From Membranipora membranacea (taxonomy: Eukaryota > Bryozoa > Gymnolaemata > Cheilostomatida > Membraniporidae): a DNA stretch of 64,000 nt. The DNA lies in assembly GCA_914767715.1 (NCBI GenBank), contig OU612073.1, positions 9,920,001 through 9,984,000 on the forward strand. The letters run 5' to 3'. Below the pieces are notes generated by a model that ran no database searches, was not told the origin of the DNA, and was given only the letters and a program-made list of their open reading frames with translations. Numbering within the stretch: position 1 is the stretch's first letter; each line of letters starts with the position of its first letter. A program made the translations under genes and the position numbers. Positions 35,435 to 49,100 of the stretch are shown piece by piece.

Positions 35435-38400
35435 TCACACTCTCTTATTTGGAATGTCGTCACCGTACACAGGCTTCCAGTAATCATATCGATGAGGTGC
35501 AGTGTTCAGCTCACATAAGTGTGTCACATCGTCCACAACGTAAGGTTTGACGTCCAAGTCTGTCTCCTGAAATCTACCAACGTCCAGCAGTTGTTTCACA
35601 GCCTGTATAATATACCATATCCAACCAATTAGATGCAATATACATGAATAAGATAAGATTATAAATGAATTTTTGGGTTTGTTACAGCAAGGAGGAACCC
35701 TGTTACTCCTTGGTTACAGTTTTTGGCATGGCATTTTCGATGATTTATACCCATTGGCCAATCTCACTAATTCTTGTTTTCCCTTGGTTTTTGTGTAACA
35801 GAACCTATATACCAAACATGATAAATGTTAAACACAATATCTCATGCATCCAACTTACAATACAGAAGCTGAACTCTTTCACTTAAAGGGATAGATCGCT
35901 TTTGCATTGCCTTCCACCAAGGTGTTAGAGTTGTATTTAACTCCTTGATTTCACCCACAGATATCAAAAAGGACATTGTCTGACAGCCCAAATTAGGTGT
36001 TAGACATAATACTTCACATATACAACTTACAATGCAGGCAGATTCTTCGAGCACATTGCCCCATATGTACAGCTCATTTAGATGAGTGTTGTATTTCATG
36101 GCGTCAGCTAGATGACACAGACCTTTCCCTTTAATGTTGTTGTACCTCACTGACACGCTACAAAATGCAAGATATGATTAGTATTAATGAACCGGACAAG
36201 TTGTTTGGGTTTAGTTAGAAATTAGAATAAAGTCAAGGACTTGTCTTCCACTGTCAGGTTTCTTCCCACAAGGCAATCGCTCAAACAATTCTTTGCCTGG
36301 CATTACTTATTTCCGACAAGAATAACTCCTACCCTGCCTGATCAAAGATCTCGGATGCGACCCTTTCTTTTTGGCTCATCTCCAAGTTTATGAAGCTACC
36401 TCCATTTATAATTTTTTTGTTATGGCGTTTGAAACCCTATAATATGGTTCACGTGGTAGATGATCAAGTCAGGCTACATTTAACGAAGTCTAAGACTGAA
36501 CAAAATCAACTTTATTAGAATAAATTATAAAGGCAATCTCTACAAGTTTCTGCCATTGCCAAGGGTTATCTCGTTCATTCACAAGTCAAAACACTATGTC
36601 CTATTATACCTTTATACCATTTCTTTTACGAAGCTGATTTGATGGATAAAGATTATTCATGATTGCTCTCTAAACAGGGTTGTTCAGAGCAGAACAAAAG
36701 TGAAGCCTGGGATGGGAAGAACTGTAGTTGTACTAACTTACCAGACTAGATTTGTGTTTGCATGTGCCAGAGCATCGGCAAGAAACTTAGCCCCAGGGCA
36801 CTCTAGTCTGTTGTTACTCAGGTCGAGGTGTGTGATGGCTGTATTATTCCTCAGAACTCGGGCTAGTAACTCCATGCCATCTCGTGTGATTCTGTTACTA
36901 CAAATAATATAAGATGTTATAAATGCTACTGGAGAAGTGGGGGTATTGCAATATCCCATGACAAGTATGTGACTAACTACTTTATTCACAAAAAGCTTAC
37001 TTAAATCTAGAAAAAAGTTTGAAAAAATTTAATGCTATTCAGAAAGGCATTAAGAAGATTGTTTGAAACCTAAAAAACCTTCTGAATCAAAAGTGGCTCG
37101 ATAATTTTAACCAAGTAATAATATTTCGCCAAACTTCAACTGCAGTTAAAGTTGACTCCAGACTCCCTACGCAGACTAGTTCAACTCAAGACAATCAAAA
37201 TCATACCCTCATTTACCAAGACTTCACCAGAGTGATATAAAGATTTATTCTGAGCATGTTTTCTTCCTTTTATAAATACACCCCACAATAAAAAAAGCTT
37301 TCGACTAAACAACACAATATTCCATTTTCCAATTAACTCCCAGCACGGCAAGAGCCCATTTTAACATATAATAATATTATTTATAATATTTATAATACTT
37401 ACCAGCTTAGATCTAGATGTGTGAGGGACATGTTATCTAAGATATTCTCAGCTATCTGACCCACTCCAAAGTCTCTCATATCAAACTTCATCATACTTAG
37501 ACCCTGCAGCGTACTGTTAACCTGTAAACACAACATCACTCAGCTAAACAGCATCACCTCACATAATACATCTTTGAGCTATTTACCTGCTTAGAATACT
37601 ATCATAGGGTTGTACTGGGCATCAATTATATCTAACACCTGAATTGAGCTCTGTAACCATCCATTTGAAGCCGAGGTAAGTTAAGTTTTAACCCTCCATC
37701 TTTCTGCTTGTGTGACAGCGACTGCATATTCAGTGGAAGTTTTTTTGTTCGCAGTTCATTGCAGTTCTAAACCAAGTTTGGTCCAATTGCCTGCATTCAG
37801 AGTCGCTCCCGATCCATTTGTGGAAGGGAGCAACTAGAATGCAGGCAATTGGCAGGCAACATAATCTAGTTCCAGCGATAGCTGGATACACTTCCCCACT
37901 GATGCTTAGCCATCATCGACCTATCAGTGCATACCTTGAGCATTTTTGCGAAATGAACAGTTGTTTCCTCCTGATGAGTGAAGAGGATCGGACGATTGAT
38001 GTGTAGAAACTTGAGGGTTGTGTTATTTCTGAGTACTGTGCTCAGAGCTATCAATGACTCCGTCTTTAGATCAGTATCACTCAGGTCCAGATTCTCCAGG
38101 GCTGTGTTTACCTGAAATGAATTTAGAAGTATTCTAATTCAATGTTCTATTCAAATAAAGATAAAGAGTGATAAACTAACCATATGAGACCATCATGACA
38201 ATTTGCGGTTAACTTGTCTTACTAGTTGATGCCCAGTATTGGAGACTTTTTGTAGAAATGCGTTAATAATAACAACTCGTGTTGAGCTTGAGCAACAGCT
38301 ATTGTTTGTAAAATAAAAAAGGGTGTTAAGTAAGTAACACTATCAAGCAGGTGTCTGGGATGCATGGATGAGTGTTGGTCCCCATCCATCTCCAACAGCC

Positions 38401-40329
38401 TGCGTAGACTTAAATGTTACCTTTCATACGACTAAACACAGCCTACTAACCTGCAGCATCTGGGCAAAAGCCATACCTCCTTTATTACCAATCTTATTAC
38501 TTCTCAGCCTTAGTTCACGTAATGTCTCGTTATCCTACAAGACAGAAAGTCAAAATGATAATAATACTAGTTATCGCCTCTGACACGTGTAGAGGGGACG
38601 TTTTGGGGAAGCAAATCCATGTCTGAGTATGATATATGAAAATTTATTTTTGTGTCGCTCTGAACAAAGGAGAAACAACTCTGGCACTGTAATCTATAAT
38701 AAAAATGTAGGATGACGCAAATTGTGCTATTGTAAATATTTTTACAGAGACAAAATATATATATTGGATCAATTCAATAATAACATAATGTTGAAACCTT
38801 GAAGTTATATGTCGCATTGATATAATAGTAGAGTTAAGCTGTAAGTTTGGCTAGCGGTGAAGCTACATAGACGGTACTTAAGAATAGACCTACTGCCAGC
38901 GAGACAATATTCTTTGATTGACAGCCCCTCAACTTTTCATTTGTGATGACTTACCTGCAGAGCTTCTGCCAATGCTTTTGCCCCTTCCTCTTCAATGTCG
39001 TTCCCGTTCAGATTCAGATGCTTTAGTGCAGTCGTCTCCTATAAGATCAAACCAGATACATGGTCATATCCGATATAACGTAGAGCGCGAATGATTCTGT
39101 ATTGGCTGAGTTGGAACAATTAGGGAAGCTCTATGATAAATAATTCGGATATCTAATCTGAATCAGAAATGAAACACCTTAAATATTCTGTATTATTTTC
39201 AAATTGCAACCTGATACCTGAGATGAATCGCTGACAGTAGTTGGCGACTATCATTCTCACGGTGTTGGATTTGAAATAGTAAATAATCCAGTGGAGAAAT
39301 TAGAATATACAACTATAAAAGTCTCAGCCTTGGGTAATTGATAAAATGATCACAAGGGAATTCAAACCAACCTTGATACATTGAGCGAGGAGTTTAGTTC
39401 CCTTGTCTGTGATGCGATTGTATCTGAGATCGCAGCTGACGATATAAGTGTTACCTTTTAATGCCTTCACTAGAATCTGAATATCAGCGTCTGTCAATTT
39501 CTGCTGATTTTCCGCCAGATGAACATTACCAGGTAGTGCTAAGTGAAGCGATTCCCGAGGATCTCTATAGAAATACAACAGATCACACGTGAATTCGAGG
39601 GCTTAAAATAAGTTAGTGCCTGATAATGTTCCGGTAAGTTATAATTCATGTATAGTCAACCTTATCGTTGCTACCCCTGATTGAAAACGATTAATGGGGC
39701 TAGACTATTTTTAGTCACCAGCCAAAGCCATAGTACAGGCTTTAAACTTGTTCCTGCTGGCTACTCTAGCTTAATATTTCCCCTACCATTGCAACTTTAA
39801 GGAGCACACTTGGCAAAATGTCAACAGCAACTCGATACAGCCTTTCGAAACCTTACTTCTTGGACATCGTAGCCAGCAATTTCAGAAACAGGAGCCTTTT
39901 CACATTGTGACATGGATAAGATTATCCCTACTTTTAAATTAATCACTTTTGCCCTCAAGTTGTCAAAATTATCACTAGATCAAGTTTGATCCATTTTGCC
40001 TGCATTTGCTCCCCTCCACTGACGAGCTGGCCTAGCAGTGATTGGGGAAGTTATTCCAAATTCAGGCAAACTTTATCTAACTAAATTACCCCTAGCTGAC
40101 CAGCTAGATTATTACCCTTGAACCTGTTCCTAGCTGAGCCTAGCAAGCATATAACTCTTCCACATCCCTAATTTTCTCATCAAGTCTCTTATCAAGTTAG
40201 ACTACTAACTTACACAGCATCCAGTTGTTTTTCTGTAGAAAGAACTCTGCGTATATAATCAGTTTGTGCCGATGGTGTACCGCCTATGGAAGTTTCAAAG
40301 GCCTTGAGAGTTTCTGTGATAGAAGTCAT
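35435..40329 (-). CDS. LRRC34: Leucine-rich repeat protein, LRRC34-like
   Basis: Nine exons join in phase to 407 residues: 40214-40329, 39372-39564, 38955-39038, 38451-38534, 37935-38111, 37403-37521, 36742-36897, 36031-36157, 35435-35602. All have GT donors and AG acceptors. Most exons encode ribonuclease-inhibitor-type LRRs (for example TALKHLNLNGNDIEEEGAKA, AITHLDLSNNRLECPGAKFL), and two of 84 bases are single 28-residue repeats. LRRC34-specific features as I recall the family are NRPILFTHQEETTVHF (exon 5), YIWGN (exon 8) and DVKPYVVDD near the end (exon 9). The length is close to vertebrate LRRC34. Vertebrate LRRC34 is nucleolar and linked to pluripotent cells. Exon 1 may be preceded by an untranslated exon, since an acceptor lies just upstream of the ATG. 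Confidence 0.87.
37783..37852. repeat. 70-bp perfect-ended fold-back in an LRRC34 intron
   Basis: Arms ccaattgcctgcattc and gaatgcaggcaattgg enclose a second short inverted pair (gctccc/gggagc). No coding. Probably a small MITE remnant. Confidence 0.85.
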
Positions 40330-40379
40330 CTTTATAGGATAGAAATCTGTAGAATAAAGAACCAACATGACAGAAAGGA

Positions 40380-43150
40380 ACTTGGATTTTAAAAGAAAAC
40401 CTAAAGTGGCAGAGCCTGACCATAAGCTGGCGAAAGGTGATATACTGTTGTGATAAAAATCAATTTGGTAAAATTTATTTAATCACACATTTGTAAAAAT
40501 GTCGACCACATATGGAAAACATCCGTCACTTGTTAAGTGGTCGTCCATTTCGTTAATTTTAATTGGTGTGGATTAGTGACCAAAACTGGTCTTCTTTTAT
40601 TTCCAGATGCAACTGTCCCAACTAGCGGTTGAGAAAATTGCAAGCATCCAAACAATGAAAAGCTAGTGTCACGATCATTGGCTATGGGTGTTACATCCGA
40701 ATAGGTTTGTATTGCAGCACATACAGTCAGTTGCCATGTATCAAATTAAAAAGTTTCCAATTCTTCATCACTGACTGGCAGAAAAGATGGCATACTCTTG
40801 GTGCCCGGGACATATTCATATTATGTATGACCATGTCCACTGCATGCTGCTTTGTGCAGCCTTTCTATGAACATAACGAGCTTGACCACCAGTCGAGAGG
40901 TACTGGCAAGTTAGAATAAGTTAACACTTGACTCTCAAATAAAGTGTATGAGTAATTACCCAAACCATCGACCCAACCACCAAACCAACCAACCACCCGA
41001 CATGTAATCAGACATGCAAACTTTGCCTGCCATTGGACTCCTTGTTCACCAGACAAAGGGCATTTTGTTATAAAAGTCTCATAGGTGTCTTGGAACATGT
41101 TTGAAGAGAGACTCCAAGACATAAGCCCCCAGGGCCTATCCAACGGAGTCTTTTAGAACTGTACTTTATTTTGTAAAGATAGATAGTTGCCATGATTAAT
41201 AGTACCTTGGTAGGAAGAAAGATGTAACAGTGTGCTGTGTACTCTGTCTAACAGCCAAATGAAGTAATAGTGTAGGTTGAGTCTGGTCTTATGTGTTAAT
41301 CACATATAAAGTTTATTCTCTCTTACTGAAAGTTTCAACTAAAAATCATGTCAAAATGTGTACATGTTGCTATGATACAATGGCTGATTTGTTATATAGG
41401 TGGTGATTGGCTTATCAATCAACCAATCAGAGAACGATCTGTAATGATTAGGCCAATCATAATAATGCTGTGAAATCAGTCAGGAGTGACACAACTCCAA
41501 ATTAAGGAGAGATACAAGAGTGTAGTGTACAGACTCAAAAATCAGTATGTTAGTTAGTTAAATCTTTATTGCTTAAAGAACGCAGAAAAGAAGGAAAAAT
41601 AAAGTGCCTATATTTGCAGGCATGCTGTTGAGCTTAGAACATTTTGGTCCACATGGAAAAAACACAAGGGATATTTATACTTCAGAACGTCCAGCTGCGC
41701 TACCACACACATTCCCAGACGGAGCTTATAAAAATAATTTAATGAGGTTTTGGAAGGTACACAACAAAAATGAGTATTATAGAGTGTATGGATTGCAATC
41801 CATGATTGTCTTTGCAATGATCTGGTTATTAATATTATTTTACATTATGACTTTAAGATTTAACATATATCGCTATTCAGTAAAATGCACAGTGTCTGTC
41901 ACAGCCAACCACCATCACGATAACTTTCCATAGACAAGAGACACGACCTACACATCACTTACTAAACAACAGTACCTCAACTTTCATATACCATAGCATT
42001 TCTCAGTGACTCAGTAGACAACCGAACGGTTCTTGGTTGGGCTGGAATCCAATTCCAACCTGTCCTAAATCTGGGGTCATTGTCCATTGTTCAGTTTCAT
42101 AATCTTAATCTCTGTGTTAAATAGTAATACGGAAAATTCCAAGATTATTAGTTAGAATGTTCTACATTTTTAAAGCTGTTTAGTCGATGATCTCCCCCAG
42201 TTCCTGGTTTAGTCATACCAAAGAGGATTGATGTGTTAGTAAGAGGAAAAGTTTGCATTTTCGCAACGCTTGACATGACCCCAGCTAGCCAAAATATAGT
42301 GCTAGGTAACAGCAAGTCCCCCTGAAGCGGCTAAACTCAACCCTAGCTAAGCTAACACTGTCCATTACTCATCCAGTGTATATACACAAATAATCTGACC
42401 ATTACTATTTTGCACTTGTTGATATAATGTTATTATGCTTTCGAAAAAAACCTAAACTAACCCTGAAACGATATTCATTTTCCTAAATTCATAATACACA
42501 AAAAATATTTAAGCAACGCAGGAGAATATCAGAGATATATAAAATACAGATGAAATTTATACATCAAAATAATTATTTGGGTTAGCAAAAGTCTATATAT
42601 TGATAATCCTCAAACAAAAGTGTTAACATTACTCCTTCAACTCATTACCAATGAACTTAATTGATTTAAATTTTTACCAACGTCAATAAAGAAATTGCCA
42701 ATGTGGTTCAAAAACATACATAACACGATAGTCAGCTCATAAGTATTTGACTTATAATGATAAGATTTGTTCATGGGTAAATAAGACAAACCTTTTAGGT
42801 TTTTTCTCTAATCTGCTATCATAATAATTGCAATAAAATTTAGATTAATTTAAAAGTTGCCTAAAAGCATCCAATAATTTTTCTTTGTGCCCGTTTTTGG
42901 ATATTTTACTGTGAATTTCCCAATGGATCTAAACACACCTTATTAAGGTTATAAATGCACGAAAATGCCAAAACTACTTTCACACTCCTGACATCTCGTT
43001 CAGCTTTAAACTGCTAAAAGGTCCTCTGCATTTTAAAAAGAAAACAATCTGCTGTTTAAGACATTACATGCAAAATGTGCCAATCGATCCTTGCTTGCCT
43101 GAGGAGTACTCTAATTTACATGCGCAGCTATAAGGTTTACATGTGTAGGT
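40380..43150. other. Intergenic, no gene seen
   Basis: Only short open frames without domain or splice support. A small accaacc-rich stretch lies at 40968-41000. The 41550-41930 region ends in a poly-A-like run and may be an old retroelement, but no motif confirms it. Confidence 0.45.
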
Positions 43151-43156
43151 ATAATG

Positions 43157-43162
43157 TTTATT
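43157..43162 (-). terminator. Possible polyadenylation signal of the neurotrophin-like gene
   Basis: AATAAA on the minus strand 12 bases past the stop codon. This is unusually close, but no better signal lies nearby. Confidence 0.35.
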
Positions 43163-43174
43163 TGCTGCCTCAGA

Positions 43175-46100
43175 CTATTTGCTGCCGTATACTATTTGAT
43201 GCAGTGGTTCCTCGTGTACTCGTGCTCTTATGACACAGTTACAGCTGACCGCCACAGAGATGTAATCTTCCACATAGCCTCGAGCTGATGTCGGAGCATC
43301 GACACGAGCTAACACATACTCCCAGTACGTCACGCACTTAGACTCATATCTGTGTGATAATAATAAAAATAATAATAATACATTGTTTATCGCCCATCGA
43401 AATGAAGTTAAATAATTTGTAAAATTGCCGAGAGCCAACATGTCGAGCTGCCTCTGATATATATTGTCACTGAGTATAGCCGGCAGACTGAGCCAATGTA
43501 GATTGGCTTTGTTGAGTGGAAAGAATCCATAAACCAGCCAATCGGAGGCAACACATTGATGATGTGTCAGTCAGGAGTGGTCTTATGGTTATGGGTGCGG
43601 AATAGTGACCTTTGAGGTACAGGTTCAGTCCCTGGTGCGATAATTCCTGAATCGATACTACCACTCCACCCATCCTAGCCAGGTCCTTGCGGAAAGGCGC
43701 TAAAGTACCAAGGCCCACTGTGTGTTTGCACACCCAAAATGTAGTAAAAGAACACCTCTATCTCTTCGATATGAAGACTATGGGTCCAAGGACCTGTGCC
43801 ATGAGATGATAACTTTAAAAACTTCCATATAATGAGCACCAGCATTTCATACATACACAAGAATCATCACGGTTAGCAGAGGATAAATATATTGGGTATT
43901 TGGTGCAATGCTCCGAGAAATAGTTATAAAATAACCATGCAACCAGCATATTAGACTTTTACCAACATATAGATAAACATTCAGTATCCCAAAAGACTAC
44001 AAACTACAAAACTACCTCTACAGAAATTAAATCTCGATGGAAAAACCAAAATAATTATTTCGCATCCACAAATTAGATTTTGGACCCCAACTAAACCCTT
44101 ACAACAAAAGGCTAGTAGACTTGTTTTATATATCGTAATATTATGCACAGCCTTATAATTTAAGCGGCAGAAAAAAGTTGAGTATATATTTATATCTAAG
44201 TCTTACTCACCGATCTTGGGTAGAAGGGCAGCTCTGTCCGGCGTTCACACAAGTAACATTATATATCCACTGTACTACAGAGGAGGCAGGAGGCTGATAT
44301 AATCTAACAGTACGCCCAGCCTGATTAACAGCTGTGTCCATTCTCACATACGTTCTGTTCTATAAACAAGCCATCATTTAATATGGACAACTTGATAAAA
44401 CAAGTGCAAATATAGTACGTTGACTGTGTGAAAGTTTTTGTAAGGTTTCATAGATAGATGAATGAAGAAATATATGATGTAAGGGTTGTGGACATTGATA
44501 CAAATTCATGGATTAGTGGTAAAATTCACAACATGAATATTTGTGGAGGAATTACATCAGTATATAAATTGGTGTCAGTTATTGGATCTAGCTAAAATTC
44601 TGTCAGCATCAATGTTGCACATTGACCGACGTCCCAGTAACGACCTTTAAAAACTCAGGCAAGCTACTTATCAAATGTTTACAAGGGGTTGGCTGTAGCG
44701 TTACAGAACAATTTGGGACCAATCAAAGATTGAAAATCTTTTCCAGCAATCAGGGTCAGATATGTTTCCCTAATCCACGAATGTATACCTGTGGTTGAAG
44801 GTGACTGATATCACAACAGCATAAATCAAGCTATAGATGGTTCCCGTGTCTGTGTGAGACACACAAGGTTTGTGGATGTTATAAGTTTAAAACTGAGGAT
44901 CAGCTCATACTAAGTACAGATTGACAGAACAGAACTTTCTGCACAGGTAAGTGATTTAGAGGATGGACATCATAAACAAAAACTTTAAGAGATTAATGTA
45001 AACTCTACACAACCTGAGTGCAAGCTGGTTGCCAAACAGGATGCATGTTGATGTTCGAGCTTCGGGAATGAAGAGGGGACGGGTCATCGGGCCCCACCAC
45101 ATTCTGCTGATGCAGGAGGAACACAGGCAGGTCCGTTGCGTTACCTCTGGATTCATCTGCTAAGTCACTCTATTCAAGAAAAGGAGATAAAACTATACAG
45201 TCACATTAGTAAGAAACAAAAATCTATTGAATTGAATCAAATTTTAACTAAAGTGTAATAAAAAACCATAAATCAGTTATCATTGTTTGAGCCTCATTAT
45301 AACACATGCTCATTTATCATTTATTTTTTAAGCAAGAGTTTTCAGACAAAAACTGACAATTTCCAGTATCAATCCTTTCTCTGGATATGATAGCAACAAA
45401 TTTACAAGATTCTAAATCATGTGAATATTCAGCCTAACACTTCTATATAGTAACAGGTGCTGAAACACAGTGTTAAAGTGCACAGGTTGAGCGTTACAGC
45501 GCACTGTTGGAGCCCGGCAGTGCATAGAAAGTGTGTAACAGTGCATATGCAGATCCATATGACAGTGCACTGATAGAATGCAACAGTGCACTGTCAACTT
45601 GTAACAGTGCGTAGTAAAAGTGTCTAAATGCAAAGAAAAGTGTATAAGTGCAAAGGTTGCGTGTTCTACCTGTCCAGTGACAGTGAGTAGATGGTGATGA
45701 TGGTGCTCGCGGTCCTCAGATTGCCGATGAGGAACTGATTGGTCTATGTCGTTTCTCAGTAGAACCTCTCCACCTCCAGATAATATCATATCTATCGCTC
45801 TCATCAAATTACCTCCATTCACCGCAGCTGGACCTGGTGATTAAATAAGTTCTAAAATTGATTTGTGATGGAATTAATTTTTTCCTGGTGTAAAATTTAA
45901 ATCAAAATAATATGCTACGTTGAACATGCAAACATTTCCCCAGAGACACAACAAAAACATGCCGTAATTATAAAACGGAAAGCATCATGTGTGTTTAAAT
46001 TTAAAACGTTTGACAACTTACTATGCTCCAAAATATCTTTTTTTTAACTTAAAATTGTCTTTTCAATAGATAATAGTTAACAAGGTGCCGGATTATTCTA

Positions 46101-49100
46101 GAAAAAGTGGTAACACATCTGTAATATTCGGCATAGGAATTATTGATGCAGTGTAAAATTATAACACGAAAAATGACCACAGTGGTTTAAATGAGGTGCT
46201 GTGAGAAATATATTGAAAAGATTAGGCCAGGCTTGGTAGTGGTCGGACTGTTGTGTGTCACAAAACACCAAAGTTTAAATTGTGAGAAACAGTTGCGTAA
46301 CCAACTGGGTGCCCTTATGATTTGATGATTGTCCTCTGCAATAACAGTGGTCTTATGATAATGCTATCCCTGAATCAAAAACACTGTGGATGCAAAAACA
46401 ACACTGTGTCTGGGCCAGCTGAGAGCACTGATTTTTGTAGTAGGTAATATGTTTTAAATGGCCACAGCTTCATCTCAAGTTATGATGTAACCATCAACCT
46501 GTTCCAAGTGGAATGGAAAAGCAATAACATGGAACGGTGAGACATTTTTCTTGCCAATGACAAAAAAATTCACAGCGTGATATCAAGCTTAATGTTTTAC
46601 GTCAAGGATTAGAGACTGTAAAAAGCATAAGCTAGGTGTGCTACCAAAATCTAAATATAATATGCAAAGTCTCAGGTTTAAAGCCTGAAGCCAATCACTC
46701 CAAAAATTATCTTCTTCGAATGCGCCATGATCAGACTAAATTAAATTCAGCATGAAAAATCCAACGATACTTTACAGTATTAGTATCAATGAAAGATGTG
46801 TAACATATGTAGTTTTTTTACTGCTATTGTTACGACACTGCTAGTTCTCTAAATTCATATCTGTTAACTGCTCAAAGAAGACCGAATAAACGGCACATGA
46901 TCACCCTGCATAATATACTTAAAGGAATGCAGGGCAATAGTTTGGGAAAAGTCCCAGGGGAGGCAGCGATCCCCGAGGGTGCGAAGCACCCGAGTAAAAC
47001 CAGCTGGGGGGGTCTGGGGGGCGCTGTAAGCCCCCCAGCGAGGTCCCGGCCGCCAAAGCATTACATTAACATTAAACATTAAAGGGCCAAGGGAGCAGTA
47101 TTTGAGGGGTAGTAAGTGTAGTTAAAAATCAATTCAAGTTCAATAAATCAGGTATGAATATGAGTTTATTCTGATTTCGAGATGCAAAATGGATTAGATC
47201 TGCAGTATTTTAAAAACTAAAATGATAGCATCATCACCATTACATAAGTTTATTATATACTTAGATGAAAATTTAATAGCAAAACTCAAAACAGGGCAAT
47301 CCTTTCAGCTCTTCGAGCACTGGTTCCAACAAATAGTTTAACAGTGTCCTTGACATCTAGGGCTGACGTCTCCTCTTTGTAGATGGTCAGCTTCATCAAA
47401 GAGTTTAGTCGCTGCTGAGTCATCGTAGCTCTCATGTATGTCTTAACACGTCGAAGGGTGGAGAACGAGCGCTCTGATATAGCATTAGTTGCAGGGAGAA
47501 CCAATATCAGCTTCACAATCTGCTTGACCTGACTAAGCAGACAGCTATGATGACCCTCTGACACAAACCACTTTAGGAAATTTGAAAAATTTGCCATTGG
47601 GTGGGGCACCATGGTTTGCAGCATGTCTAACTGAGTGCGAAGAAGTCCAAAGTCAATGTCTGAGATATACATCCTGGTGATGTCAGGGGTGATAAGGTGT
47701 CGATACGACTCACCCTTTGATGCTCTCACCAACACCTGCTCGAGTTCTGCCATAACCCTGAATCCTTCTTGATCAAATCTTTGCTGAATACCAGCTACTG
47801 TACTGTCCAGCATCTGATAGTACCTAACTCTATTTCTCAATTTGGGATCAGAGTGATTGAAAGGCTCAGCACCCCCATCCACAAATCTTGCCGATCTTTT
47901 CCTCTTACGTTTCACAGTTGGCTCGCCAATGCCTACAGAAGTAGACTGATGTATGAATGATTTCATTTCAACAAATCCTGAACAGTTTCACAACATTGGT
48001 AAGAAAAAAATAACAACAAACAATCATACTGTAATGGGACAGGCGAACAATACACACCTAAACTTTCCTGAAGCTTGATAGCATCATCCCAGAGTTGGTC
48101 GAAGGCTCTGTCGTCCCTTTCAGCTGTTAGTACGTTCACTGTAGCCTCAGCCATTCCTCTGCCCTGAGCAGCTGAGAGGTCTGGAGATTGAAGGGCAGTT
48201 GCCAAATTGTCTGATATTTTGAGCACACTTCATGATATTACCATTGCTAAATAAAAGAGTAGACCAATCTTACCAAAGAACAATCACAATCATTTTATGG
48301 CACAGTAAGATTGACGGACTGGATAAAATGGAGAGCTTTAAATTAATATTTGATCTTGTTGACTAGGCTGGTAGTAAGGGAGTGAAATATCATAAACTCT
48401 TAGAAACTTACAGATTAGGAAATGAAAGTTGCCCATCTGACTTTGTATACCAATGATACGAGCCTTCATTTCTGTATCACTACACCGACTTAAAGATAAG
48501 TCCAATAGCTGGAGCAATTCCTCATAGTTATCCAAAATAGATCTCATGCAGGAAGCACGAACAGTCCACCTGAAAAAAATATTTGTTGCTGTCTTCGTTT
48601 ATATCTATGAGCTCACAAGCTTAAAGGTTCATGAATGAAACGAAGTTCTCACCACAGGAGTAACACCTAGAGAAGCTGGTTTTCAGTTAGAACGAACTTA
48701 TGTGAATGATTCCGGGAAGGTAGGCACACACAGGCTTTTAACTACTGATATATGATAGTACAGGACAGTTGCACTGAAGGTGAAATATAATATTATGACA
48801 ATTTTGATAGTTGGTGCACTAACCTTGTTGGACACAGAGATTTAACTCCTCCCCCACTGCTTTTCACCTCTTCCTTGATGGTGTGAAGAATCTGTTCTCT
48901 CTTTGGAGAATGTTTCATTAGTTTGGTTAGCTCATATGTCGTGTCTAAGAGATCTCGTACCTCAGGTATACTCTTAATACAATCTTGTATGGCGAGATTT
49001 AGGGAATAGCCAAAGCAATGCACATACAGTGCTTTGTCATTGAGCTGGAGAACTCTAGTTTGTAAGCCAAACTTCTCCCCCTTCATGCTGGCAGCACCAT

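Noticed and set aside
35016-35438. Separate 140-codon gene after LRRC34
   Set aside because: It starts on a non-ATG inside the LRRC34 stop region and reads through its probable 3' UTR; no acceptor or domain is seen.
41604-41933. 109-codon plus-strand open frame with a hydrophobic end
   Set aside because: No homology recognised and no promoter or splice support; the region looks like an old repeat.
45412-45660. Histidine/cysteine-rich extension of exon 45670-45833
   Set aside because: It is intron read-through past a GT donor; the next exon continues in phase from the donor.
47769-47960. Plus-strand frame opposite the hAT dimerisation exon
   Set aside because: Antisense shadow of a clearly coding exon.
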